A stretch of DNA of 64,000 bases, taken from assembly GCA_027186245.1 (NCBI GenBank), contig CP114496.1, positions 4,989,501 through 5,053,500 of the forward strand. Direction: 5' to 3'. Source of the DNA: Coriaria nepalensis. Lineage: Eukaryota > Streptophyta > Magnoliopsida > Cucurbitales > Coriariaceae. Below the pieces are notes generated by a model. It was not told the origin of the DNA. It did no database searches and saw nothing but the letters and a program-made list of their open reading frames with translations. Shown here piece after piece: positions 1-9,513 of the stretch. Made by a program: the position numbers and the translations under genes. Numbering within the stretch: position 1 is the stretch's first letter; every line of letters begins with the position of its first letter.

Positions 1-23
1 CAAACACAGGTTTTGGGCATAAC

Positions 24-42
24 TTGCACATGGCCAATGCAA
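24..42. other. TTGCA/TGCAA dyad in each monomer
   Basis: TTGCA at 24-28 and its inverse TGCAA at 38-42 flank a 9-base variable centre (CATGGCCAA here). In AAATGATC monomers the centre contains the palindrome TGATCA. The arms are largely conserved while the centre is the most variable part of the monomer. A five-base stem is short, so cruciform formation is only a possibility. Confidence 0.6.
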
Positions 43-80
43 GGAAAGTGTGCATTAGTTTAGCCTTAAAATCATTTGAA

Positions 81-87
81 TGAGTCA
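81..87. other. TGAGTCA palindromic heptamer, present in most monomers
   Basis: Local positions 81-87 read TGAGTCA, the sequence known as the AP-1/TRE and GCN4-type bZIP recognition site. It is retained in the GAATGAG, GATTGAG and GGATGAG classes. It is broken in a minority, for example GAGTTATTT, GAGTCTTTT, GAATCAGTC and GAGTCGTTT monomers. Whether any factor binds it here is unknown; only the motif and its periodic repetition are seen. Confidence 0.7.
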
Positions 88-123
88 TTTCAAGTCAATA
101 ACATATTTCAAAGCAAGTTGAAC

Positions 124-129
124 GAATTC
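124..129. other. EcoRI site, once per monomer
   Basis: GAATTC at local 124-129 is present in nearly all copies, so the array should be cut into a 142-bp ladder. It is lost in a few monomers, such as those with GAGTTC (near 2256 and 9780) or GAATTTTATT (near 59074, 60640, 61204 and 63763). Confidence 0.9.
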
Positions 130-142
130 TATTTTCGCACTA

Positions 143-284
143 CAAACACAGGTTTTGGGCATAACTTGCAATAGATCAATGCAAGGAAAGTGTGCATTAA
201 TTTAACCTTAAAATCATTTGAATGAGTCATTTCAGGTCAATAACATATTTCATAGCATATTCAACGAATTCTATTTTCGCACTA
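143..284. repeat. TAGCATATTC monomer class (first example)
   Basis: In this class positions 111-120 read TAGCATATTC instead of AAGCAAGTTG, a cluster of several changes that always travel together. It occurs throughout the window (for example 143, 2840, 6958, 7810, 14199, 17041, 37206, 37348, 49431 and 57813) on several different front halves. That distribution suggests exchange of monomer halves. The cluster makes the reverse strand slightly more similar to a CENP-B box (see findings). Confidence 0.85.
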
Positions 285-568
285 CAAACACAAGTTTTGT
301 GCATAACTTGCAAATGGTCAATGCAAGGAATGTGTGCATTAGTTTAGCCTTAAAATCATATGATTGAGTCATTTCAAGTCAATAACATATTTCAAAGCAA
401 GTTGAACGAATTCTATTTTCGCACTACAAACATAGGTTTTGGGCATAACTTGCACATGGCCAATGCGAGGAAAGTGTGCATTAGTTTAACCTTAAAATCA
501 TTTGAATGAGTCATTTTAAGTCAATAACATATTACAAAGCAAGTTGAACGAATTCTATTTTCGCACTA
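285..568. repeat. Two-monomer cassette, copy 1 (offset 994 bp)
   Basis: Two adjacent monomers, a CACAAG/TTGTGC/TCATATGATTGAG type and a CATAGG/AATGCGAGG type, recur together at 1279-1562, seven monomers downstream, with no difference that I noticed. The same ordered pair, with small changes, is seen again starting at 2982, 7100, 7952, 8804 and 10507, so it travels as a unit in the left block. Confidence 0.85.
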
Positions 569-1278
569 CAAACACAGGTTTTGGGCATAACTTGCAAATG
601 ATCAATGCAAGGAAAGTGTGCATTAGTTTAGCCTTAAAATCATTTGAATGAGTCATTTCAAGTCAATAACATATTACAAAGCAAGTTGAACGAATTCTAT
701 TTTCGCACTACAAACACAGGTTTTGGGCATAACTTGCAATAGATCAATGCAAGGAAAGTGTGGATTAGTTTAACCTTAAAATCATTTGAATGAGTCATTT
801 TAAGTCAATAACATATTACAAAGCAAGTTGAACGAATTCTATTTTCGCACTACAAACACAGGTTTTGGGCATAACTTGCAAATGATCAATGCAAGGAAAG
901 TGTGCATTAGTTTAGCCTTAAAATCATTTGAATGAGTCATTTCAAGTCAATAACATATTACAAAGCAAGTTGAACGAATTCTATTTTCGCACTACAAACA
1001 CAGGTTTTGGGCATAACTTGCACATGGCCAATGCAAGGAAAGTGTGCATTAGTTTAGCCTTAAAATCATTTGAATGAGTCATTTCAAGTCAATAACATAT
1101 TTCAAAGCAAGTTGAACGAATTCTATTTTCGCACTACAATCACAGGTTTTGGGCATAACTTGCACATGGCCAATGCAAGGAAAGTGTGCATTAGTTTAAC
1201 CTTAAAATCATTTGAATGAGTCATTTTAAGTCAATAACATATTACAAAGCAAGTTGAACGAATTCTATTTTCGCACTA

Positions 1279-1562
1279 CAAACACAAGTTTTGTGCATAA
1301 CTTGCAAATGGTCAATGCAAGGAATGTGTGCATTAGTTTAGCCTTAAAATCATATGATTGAGTCATTTCAAGTCAATAACATATTTCAAAGCAAGTTGAA
1401 CGAATTCTATTTTCGCACTACAAACATAGGTTTTGGGCATAACTTGCACATGGCCAATGCGAGGAAAGTGTGCATTAGTTTAACCTTAAAATCATTTGAA
1501 TGAGTCATTTTAAGTCAATAACATATTACAAAGCAAGTTGAACGAATTCTATTTTCGCACTA
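1279..1562. repeat. Two-monomer cassette, copy 2
   Basis: Second copy of the pair at 285-568, exactly 994 bp (7 x 142) downstream. The monomer at 995 also matches monomer 1, but the monomer at 1137 (CAATCACAGG, ACATGGCC) differs from the one at 143 (AATAGATC, TAGCATATTC). The 7-mer relationship is therefore partly overwritten. Confidence 0.8.
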
Positions 1563-1704
1563 CAAACACAGGATTTGGGCATAACTTGCAAATGATCAAT
1601 GCAAGGAATGTGTGCATTAGTTTAACCTTAAAATCATTTGAATGAGTCATTTCAGGTCAATAACATATTTCAAAGCAAGTTGAACGAATTCTATTTTCGC
1701 ACTA

Positions 1705-3833
1705 CAAACACATGTTTTGGGCATAACTTGCACATGGCCAATGCAAGGAAAGTGTGCATTAGTTTAGCCTTAAAATCATTTGAATGAGTCATTTCAAGTC
1801 AATAACATATTGCAAAGCAAGTTGAACGAATTCTATTTTCGCACTACAATCACAGGTTTTGGGCATAACTTGCACATGGCCAATGCAAGGAAATTGTGCA
1901 TTAGTTTAACCTTAAAATCATTTGAATGAGTCATTTCAGGTCAATAACATATTTCAAAGCAAGTTGAACGAATTCTATTTTCGCACTACAAACACAGGAT
2001 TTGGGCATAAATAGCAAATGATCAATGCAAGGAAAGTGTGCATTAGTTTAGCCTTAAAATAATTTGAATGAGTTATTTTAAGTCAATAACATATTACAAA
2101 GCAAGTTGAACGAATTCTATTTTCGCACTACAAACACAGGTTTTGGGCATAACTTGCAAATGATCAATGCAAGGAAAGTGTGCATTAGTGTAGCCTTAAA
2201 ATCATTTGAATGAGTCATTTCAAGTCAATAACATATTACAAAGCAAGTTGAACGAGTTCTATTTTCGCACTACAAACACAGGTTTTGGGCATAACTTGCA
2301 CATGGCTATTGCAAGGAAACTGTGCATTAGTTTAATCTTAAAATCATTTCAATGAGTCATTTCAAGTCAATAACTATTTCAAAGCAAGTTGAACGAATTC
2401 TATTTTCGCACTACAAACACAGGTTTTGGGCATAACTTGCAATAGATCAATGCAAGGAAAGTGTGGATTAGTTTAACCTTAAAATCATTTGAATGAGTCA
2501 TTTTAAGTCAATAACATATTACAAAGCAAGTTGAACAAATTCTATTTTCGCACTACAAACACAGGATTTGGGCATAACTTGCAAATGATCAATGGAAAGA
2601 AAGTGTGCATTAGTTTAACCTTAAAATCATTTGAATGAGTCATTTCAGGTCAATAACATATTTCAAAGCAAGTCGAACGAATTCTATTTTCGCACTACAA
2701 ACATAGGTTTTGGGCATAACTTGCACATGGCCAATGCAAGGAAAGTGTGCATTAGTTTAACCTTAAAATCATTTGAATGAGTCATTTCAGGGCAATAACA
2801 TATTTCAAAGCAAGTTGAACGAATTCTATTTTCGCACTACAAACACAGGTTTTGGGCATAACTTGCAATAGATCAATGCAAGGAAAGTGTGCATTAGTTT
2901 AACCTTAAAATCATTTGAATGAGTCATTTCAGGTCAATAACATATTTCATAGCATATTCAACGAATTCTATTTTCGCACTACAAACACAAGTTTTGTGCA
3001 TAACTTGCAAATGGTCAATTGAAGGAATGTGTGCATTAGTTTAGCCTTAAAATCATTTGATTGAGTCATTTCAAGTCAATAACATATTTCAAAGCAAGTT
3101 GAACGAATTCTATTTTCGCACTACAAACATAGGTTTTGGGCATAACTTGCACATGGCCAATGCGAGGAAAGTGTGCATTAGTTTAACCTTAAAATCATTT
3201 GAATGAGTCATTTTAAGTCAATAACATATTACAAAGCAAGTTGAACGAATTCTATTTTCGCACTACAAACACAGGTTTTGGGCATAACTTGCAAATGATC
3301 AATGCAAGGAAAGTGTGCATTAGTTTAGCCTTAAAATCATTTGAATGAGTCATTTCAAGTCAATAACATATTACAAAGCAAGTTGAACGAATTCTATTTT
3401 CGCACTACAAACACAGGTTTTGGGCATAACTTGCACATGGCTATTGCAAGGAAACTGTGCATTAGTTTAGCCTTAAAATCATTTGAATGAGTCATTTCAA
3501 GTCAATAACATATTGCAAAGCCATTTGGACGAATTCTATTTTCGCACTACAAACACAGGTTTTGGGCATAACTTGCACATGGCTATTGCAAGGAAACTGT
3601 GCATTAGTTTAGCCTTAAAATCATTTGAATGAGTCATTTCAAGTCAATAACATATTACAAAGCAAGTTGAACGAATTCTATTTTCGCACTACAAACACAG
3701 GTTTTGGGCATAACTTGCAAATGATCAATGGAAGGAAAGTGTGCATTAGTTTAGCCTTAAAATCATTTGAATGAGTCATTTCAAGTCAATAACATATTAC
3801 AAAGCAAGTTGAACGAATTCTATTTTCGCACTA
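1705..3833. repeat. 2.1-kb segment, left copy of a 7.5-kb-spaced duplication
   Basis: Fifteen monomers whose order matches 9230-11216 at an offset of 7525 bp, falling to 7383 bp after one monomer (3266-3407) that the right copy lacks. Shared rare markers are AAAATAATTTGAATGAGTTA, the GAACGAGTTC site loss, the 141-bp monomer with TTCAATGAG, AATGGAA in place of AATGCAA, the GGGCAATAAC/GAGCAATAAC position, and the unusual ATTTGGACGAATTC. Point differences are scattered between the copies. Confidence 0.85.
2273..2413. repeat. 141-bp monomer class (first of 25)
   Basis: One base is deleted so that AATAACATATTTC becomes AATAACTATTTC. Starts: 2273, 9798, 22441, 24144, 25137, 25420, 26271, 27408, 28545, 28828, 30673, 30956, 31239, 32090, 33227, 34364, 34647, 38770, 44173, 47726, 52985, 55256, 56819, 61219 and 63778. 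Most carry ACATGGCTATT and AATC. Those at 25420, 27408, 28828, 31239, 33227 and 34647 instead have a GGCTTTGGG/GGATGAG front, so the deletion sits on two backgrounds. Confidence 0.92.
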
Positions 3834-4685
3834 CAAACACAGGTTTTGGGCATAACTTGCACATGGCTATTGCAAGGAAACTGTGCATTAGTTTAGCCTT
3901 AAAATCATTTGAATGAGTCATTTCAAGTCAATAACATATTACAAAGCAAGTTGAACGAATTCTATTTTCGCACTAGAAACACAGGTTTTGGGCATAACTT
4001 GCAAATGATCAATGGAAGGAAAGTGTGTATTAGTTTAGCCTTAAAATCATTTGAATGAGTCATTTCAAGTCAATAACATATTACAAAGCAAGTTGAACGA
4101 ATTCTATTTTCGCACTACAAACACAGGTTTTGGGCATAACTTGCACATGGCTATTGCAAGGAAACTGTGCATTAGTTTAGCCTTAAAATCATTTGAATGA
4201 GTCATTTCAAGTCAATAACATATTACAAAGCAAGTTGAACGAATTCTATTTTCGCACTACAAACACAGGTTTTGGGCATAACTTGCAAATGATCAATGCA
4301 AGGAAAGTGTGCATTAGTTTAGCCTTAAAATCATTTGAATGAGTCATTTCAAGTCAATAACATATTACAAAGCAAGTTGAACGAATTCTATTTTCGCACT
4401 ACAAACACAGGTTTTGGGCATAACTTGCACATGGCCAATGCAAGGAAAGTGTGCATTAGTTTAGCCTTAAAATCATTTGAATGAGTCATTTCAAGTCAAT
4501 AACATATTGCAAAGCAAGTTGAACGAATTCTATTTTCGCACTACAATCACAGGTTTTGGGCATAACTTGCACATGGCCAATGCAAGGAAAGTGTGCATTA
4601 GTTTAACCTTAAAATCATTTGAATGAGTCATTTTAAGTCAATAACATATTACAAAGCAAGTTGAACGAATTCTATTTTCGCACTA
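3124..4685. repeat. 11-monomer HOR (1562 bp), copy 1
   Basis: Eleven monomers duplicated immediately downstream at 4686-6247. Private markers shared at exactly 1562 bp are GCAAAGCCATTTGGAC (3515 and 5077) and CACTAGAAAC (3972 and 5534). I noticed only a few differences, such as CATAGG versus CACAGG in the first monomer and GTGTGTATTAG versus GTGTGCATTAG near 4028/5590. Confidence 0.9.
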
Positions 4686-6247
4686 CAAACACAGGTTTTG
4701 GGCATAACTTGCACATGGCCAATGCGAGGAAAGTGTGCATTAGTTTAACCTTAAAATCATTTGAATGAGTCATTTTAAGTCAATAACATATTACAAAGCA
4801 AGTTGAACGAATTCTATTTTCGCACTACAAACACAGGTTTTGGGCATAACTTGCAAATGATCAATGCAAGGAAAGTGTGCATTAGTTTAGCCTTAAAATC
4901 ATTTGAATGAGTCATTTCAAGTCAATAACATATTACAAAGCAAGTTGAACGAATTCTATTTTCGCACTACAAACACAGGTTTTGGGCATAACTTGCACAT
5001 GGCTATTGCAAGGAAACTGTGCATTAGTTTAGCCTTAAAATCATTTGAATGAGTCATTTCAAGTCAATAACATATTGCAAAGCCATTTGGACGAATTCTA
5101 TTTTCGCACTACAAACACAGGTTTTGGGCATAACTTGCACATGGCTATTGCAAGGAAACTGTGCATTAGTTTAGCCTTAAAATCATTTGAATGAGTCATT
5201 TCAAGTCAATAACATATTACAAAGCAAGTTGAACGAATTCTATTTTCGCACTACAAACACAGGTTTTGGGCATAACTTGCAAATGATCAATGGAAGGAAA
5301 GTGTGCATTAGTTTAGCCTTAAAATCATTTGAATGAGTCATTTCAAGTCAATAACATATTACAAAGCAAGTTGAACGAATTCTATTTTCGCACTACAAAC
5401 ACAGGTTTTGGGCATAACTTGCACATGGCTATTGCAAGGAAACTGTGCATTAGTTTAGCCTTAAAATCATTTGAATGAGTCATTTCAAGTCAATAACATA
5501 TTACAAAGCAAGTTGAACGAATTCTATTTTCGCACTAGAAACACAGGTTTTGGGCATAACTTGCAAATGATCAATGGAAGGAAAGTGTGCATTAGTTTAG
5601 CCTTAAAATCATTTGAATGAGTCATTTCAAGTCAATAACATATTACAAAGCAAGTTGAACGAATTCTATTTTCGCACTACAAACACAGGTTTTGGGCATA
5701 ACTTGCACATGGCTATTGCAAGGAAACTGTGCATTAGTTTAGCCTTAAAATCATTTGAATGAGTCATTTCAAGTCAATAACATATTACAAAGCAAGTTGA
5801 ACGAATTCTATTTTCGCACTACAAACACAGGTTTTGGGCATAACTTGCAAATGATCAATGCAAGGAAAGTGTGCATTAGTTTAGCCTTAAAATCATTTGA
5901 ATGAGTCATTTCAAGTCAATAACATATTACAAAGCAAGTTGAACGAATTCTATTTTCGCACTACAAACACAGGTTTTGGGCATAACTTGCACATGGCCAA
6001 TGCAAGGAAAGTGTGCATTAGTTTAGCCTTAAAATCATTTGAATGAGTCATTTCAAGTCAATAACATATTGCAAAGCAAGTTGAACGAATTCTATTTTCG
6101 CACTACAATCACAGGTTTTGGGCATAACTTGCACATGGCCAATGCAAGGAAAGTGTGCATTAGTTTAACCTTAAAATCATTTGAATGAGTCATTTTAAGT
6201 CAATAACATATTACAAAGCAAGTTGAACGAATTCTATTTTCGCACTA
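4686..6247. repeat. 11-monomer HOR (1562 bp), copy 2
   Basis: Tandem copy directly abutting 3124-4685. It ends with a CAATCACAGG monomer (6106), and the sequence then continues with monomers resembling the second monomer of the unit. Confidence 0.9.
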
Positions 6248-6957
6248 CAAACACAGGTTTTGGGCATAACTTGCAAATGATCAATGCAAGGAAAGTGTGC
6301 ATTAGTTTAGCCTTAAAATCATTTGAATGAGTCATTTCAAGTCAATAACATATTACAAAGCAAGTTGAACGAATTCTATTTTCGCACTACAAACACAGGT
6401 TTTGGGCAGAACTTGCACATGGCCAATGCAAGGAAAGTGTGCATTAGTTTAGCCTTAAAATCATTTGAATGAGTCATTTCAAGTCAATAACATATTGCAA
6501 AGCAAGTTGAACGAATTCTATTTTCGCACTACAATCACAGGTTTTGGGCATAACTTGCACATGGCCAATGCAAGGAAAGTGTGCATTAGTTTAACCTTAA
6601 AATCATTTGAATGAGTCATTTTAAGTCAATAACATATTACAAAGCAAGTTGAACGAATTCTATTTTCGCACTACAAACACAGGTTTTGGGCATAACTTGC
6701 AAATGATCAATGCAAGGAAAGTGTGCATTAGTTTAGCCCTAAAATCATTTGAATGAGTCATTTCAAGTCAATAACATATTACAAAGCAAGTTGAACGAAT
6801 TCTATTTTCGCACTACAAACACAGGTTTTGGGCATAACTTGCACATGGCCAATGCAAGGAAAGTGTGCATTAGTTTAGCCTTAAAATCATTTGAATGAGT
6901 CATTTCAAGTCAATAACATATTTCAAAGCAAGTTGAACGAATTCTATTTTCGCACTA
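6106..6957. repeat. 3-monomer repeat (426 bp), about two copies
   Basis: The series CAATCACAGG monomer, AAATGATC monomer, ACATGGCC/AGCC monomer occurs at 6106-6531 and again at 6532-6957. The copies differ at a few positions: GGGCAGAAC is present only at about 6406, AGCCCT only in the second copy, and the third monomers end in TTGC versus TTTC. Confidence 0.75.
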
Positions 6958-7099
6958 CAAATACAGGTTTTGGGCATAACTTGCAATAGATCAATGCAAG
7001 GAAAGTGTGCATTAGTTTAACCTTAAAATCATTTGAATGAGTCATTTCAGGTCAATAACATATTTCATAGCATATTCAACGAATTCTATTTTCGCACTA

Positions 7100-7951
7100 C
7101 AAACACAAGTTTTGTGCATAACTTGCAAATGGTCAATGCAAGGAATGTGTGCATTAGTTTAGCCTAAAAATCATATGATTGAGTCATTTCAAGTCAATAA
7201 CATATTTCAAAGCAAGTTGAACGAATTCTATTTTCGCACTACAAACATAGGTTTTGGGCAGAACTTGCACATGGCCAATGCGAGGAAAGTGTGCATTAGT
7301 TTAACCTTAAAATCATTTGAATGAGTCATTTTAAGTCAATAACATATTACAAAGCAAGTTGAACGAATTCTATTTTCGCACTACAAACACAGGTTTTGGG
7401 CATAACTTGCAAATGATCAATGCAAGGAAAGTGTGCATTAGTTTAGCCTTAAAATCATTTGAATGAGTCATTTCAAGTCAATAACATATTACAAAGCAAG
7501 TTGAACGAATTCTATTTTCGCACTACAAACACAGGTTTTGGGCATAACTTGCACATGGCCAATGCAAGGAAAGTGTGCATTAGTTTAGCCTTAAAATCAT
7601 TTGAATGAGTCATTTCAAGTCAATAACATATTGCAAAGCAAGTTGAACGAATTCTATTTTCGCACTACAATCACAGGTTTTGGGCATAACTTGCACATGG
7701 CCAATGCAAGGAAATTGTGCATTAGTTTAACCTTAAAATCATTTGAATGAGTCATTTCAGGTCAATAACATATTTCAAAGCAAGTTGAACGAATTCTATT
7801 TTCGCACTACAAACATAGGTTTTGGGCATAACTTGCACATGGCCAATGCAAGGAAAGTGTGCATTAGTTTAACCTTAAAATCATTTGAATGAGTCATTTC
7901 AGGTCAATAACATATTTCATAGCATATTCAACGAATTCTATTTTCGCACTA
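7100..7951. repeat. 6-monomer HOR (852 bp), copy 1
   Basis: Six monomers in the order GTGC/CATATGATTGAG; CATAGG with GGGCAGAAC and GCGAGG; AAATGATC; ACATGGCC/AGCC; CAATCACAGG with AAATTGTG; CATAGG ending TAGCATATTC. The marker AGCCTAAAAATC recurs at 7161, 8013 and 8865, each 852 bp apart. The marker GAAATTGTG recurs at 7711, 8563 and 9415, again 852 bp apart. Confidence 0.92.
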
Positions 7952-8803
7952 CAAACACAAGTTTTGTGCATAACTTGCAAATGGTCAATGCAAGGAATGT
8001 GTGCATTAGTTTAGCCTAAAAATCATATGATTGAGTCATTTCAAGTCAATAACATATTTCAAAGCAAGTTGAACGAATTCTATTTTCGCACTACAAACAT
8101 AGGTTTTGGGCAGAACTTGCACATGGCCAATGCGAGGAAAGTGTGCATTAGTTTAACCTTAAAATCATTTGAATGAGTCATTTTAAGTCAATAACATATT
8201 ACAAAGCAAGTTGAACGAATTCTATTTTCGCACTACAAACACAGGTTTTGGGCATAACTTGCAAATGATCAATGCAAGGAAAGTGTGCATTAGTTTAGCC
8301 TTAAAATCATTTGAATGAGTCATTTCAAGTCAATAACATATTACAAAGCAAGTTGAACGAATTCTATTTTCGCACTACAAACACAGGTTTTGGGCATAAC
8401 TTGCACATGGCCAATGCAAGGAAAGTGTGCATTAGTTTAGCCTTAAAATCATTTGAATGAGTCATTTCAAGTCAATAACATATTGCAAAGCAAGTTGAAC
8501 GAATTCTATTTTCGCACTACAATCACAGGTTTTGGGCATAACTTGCACATGGCCAATGCAAGGAAATTGTGCATTAGTTTAACCTTAAAATCATTTGAAT
8601 GAGTCATTTCAGGTCAATAACATATTTCAAAGCAAGTTGAACGAATTCTATTTTCGCACTACAAACATAGGTTTTGGGCATAACTTGCACATGGCCAAGG
8701 CAAGGAAAGTGTGCATTAGTTTAACCTTAAAATCATTTGAATGAGTCATTTCAGGTCAATAACATATTTCATAGCATATTCAACGAATTCTATTTTCGCA
8801 CTA
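7952..8803. repeat. 6-monomer HOR (852 bp), copy 2
   Basis: Second tandem copy of the 852-bp unit at 7100-7951, nearly identical. One private change is CCAAGGCAAGG near 8696. Confidence 0.92.
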
Positions 8804-9513
8804 CAAACACAAGTTTTGTGCATAACTTGCAAATGGTCAATGCAAGGAATGTGTGCATTAGTTTAGCCTAAAAATCATATGATTGAGTCATTTCAAGTCA
8901 ATAACATATTTCAAAGCAAGTTGAACGAATTCTATTTTCGCACTACAAACATAGGTTTTGGGCAGAACTTGCACATGGCCAATGCGAGGAAAGTGTGCAT
9001 TAGTTTAACCTTAAAATCATTTGAATGAGTCATTTTAAGTCAATAACATATTACAAAGCAAGTTGAACGAATTCTATTTTCGCACTACAAACACAGGTTT
9101 TGGGCATAACTTGCAAATGATCAATGCAAGGAAAGTGTGCATTAGTTTAGCCTTAAAATCATTTGAATGAGTCATTTCAAGTCAATAACATATTACAAAG
9201 CAAGTTGAACGAATTCTATTTTCGCACTACAAACACAGGTTTTGGGCATAACTTGCACATGGCCAATGCAAGGAAAGTGTGCATTAGTTTAGCCTTAAAA
9301 TCATTTGAATGAGTCATTTCAAGTCAATAACATATTGCAAAGCAAGTTGAACGAATTCTATTTTCGCACTACAATCACAGGTTTTGGGCATAACTTGCAC
9401 ATGGCCAATGCAAGGAAATTGTGCATTAGTTTAACCTTAAAATCATTTGAATGAGTCATTTCAGGTCAATAACATATTTCAAAGCAAGTTGAACGAATTC
9501 TATTTTCGCACTA
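8804..9513. repeat. 6-monomer HOR, truncated copy 3 (5 monomers)
   Basis: The first five monomers of the 852-bp unit are present. The sixth is replaced by an AAGATTTGGG/AAAATAATTTG monomer at 9514, which belongs to the 7.5-kb-spaced duplicated segment. Confidence 0.88.

Larger units (their letters stand above)
1..142. repeat. Reference satellite monomer (first copy)
   Basis: First complete unit, used for numbering. It has 50 G/C bases of 142 (35%) and two CpGs, at 123-124 and 136-137. Positions that vary among copies fall in clusters: 4-13 (CACAGG, CATAGG, CACAAG, CACTAG; then TTTT, ATTT, CTTT or TTCT); 16-17 (GGGC, GTGC, GGCC, GCGC); 28-38 (ACATGGCC, AAATGATC, AAATGGTC, AATAGATC, ACATGGCTATT); 48 (AAGTG, AACTG, AATTG); 63-65 (AGCC, AACC, AATC); 79-81 (GAATGAG, GATTGAG, GGATGAG); 93-96 (AAGT, AGGT, AACT); 107-109 (TTC, TAC, TGC); 111-120 (AAGCAAGTTG, TAGCATATTC, AATCAAGTTG); and 131 (CTATTTT or CTTTTTT). 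The conserved backbone lies between these clusters. Confidence 0.97.

Noticed and set aside
31..38. CCAAT box at local 34-38 as a promoter element
   Set aside because: It lies in the variable centre, is changed in all GATC, GGTC and CTATT monomer classes, and no TATA-like or initiator arrangement accompanies it.
1..142. Shorter internal period within the monomer (for example a 71-bp dimer origin)
   Set aside because: The two halves of the monomer do not align by eye. Only short words such as TCATTT (72 and 85) and CAAG recur, so no sub-monomer repeat is supported.
253..269. Canonical CENP-B box as an annotated feature
   Set aside because: Only the TTCG half, the central A and one G match; the essential CGGG half is absent. 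Kept as a low-confidence finding only.
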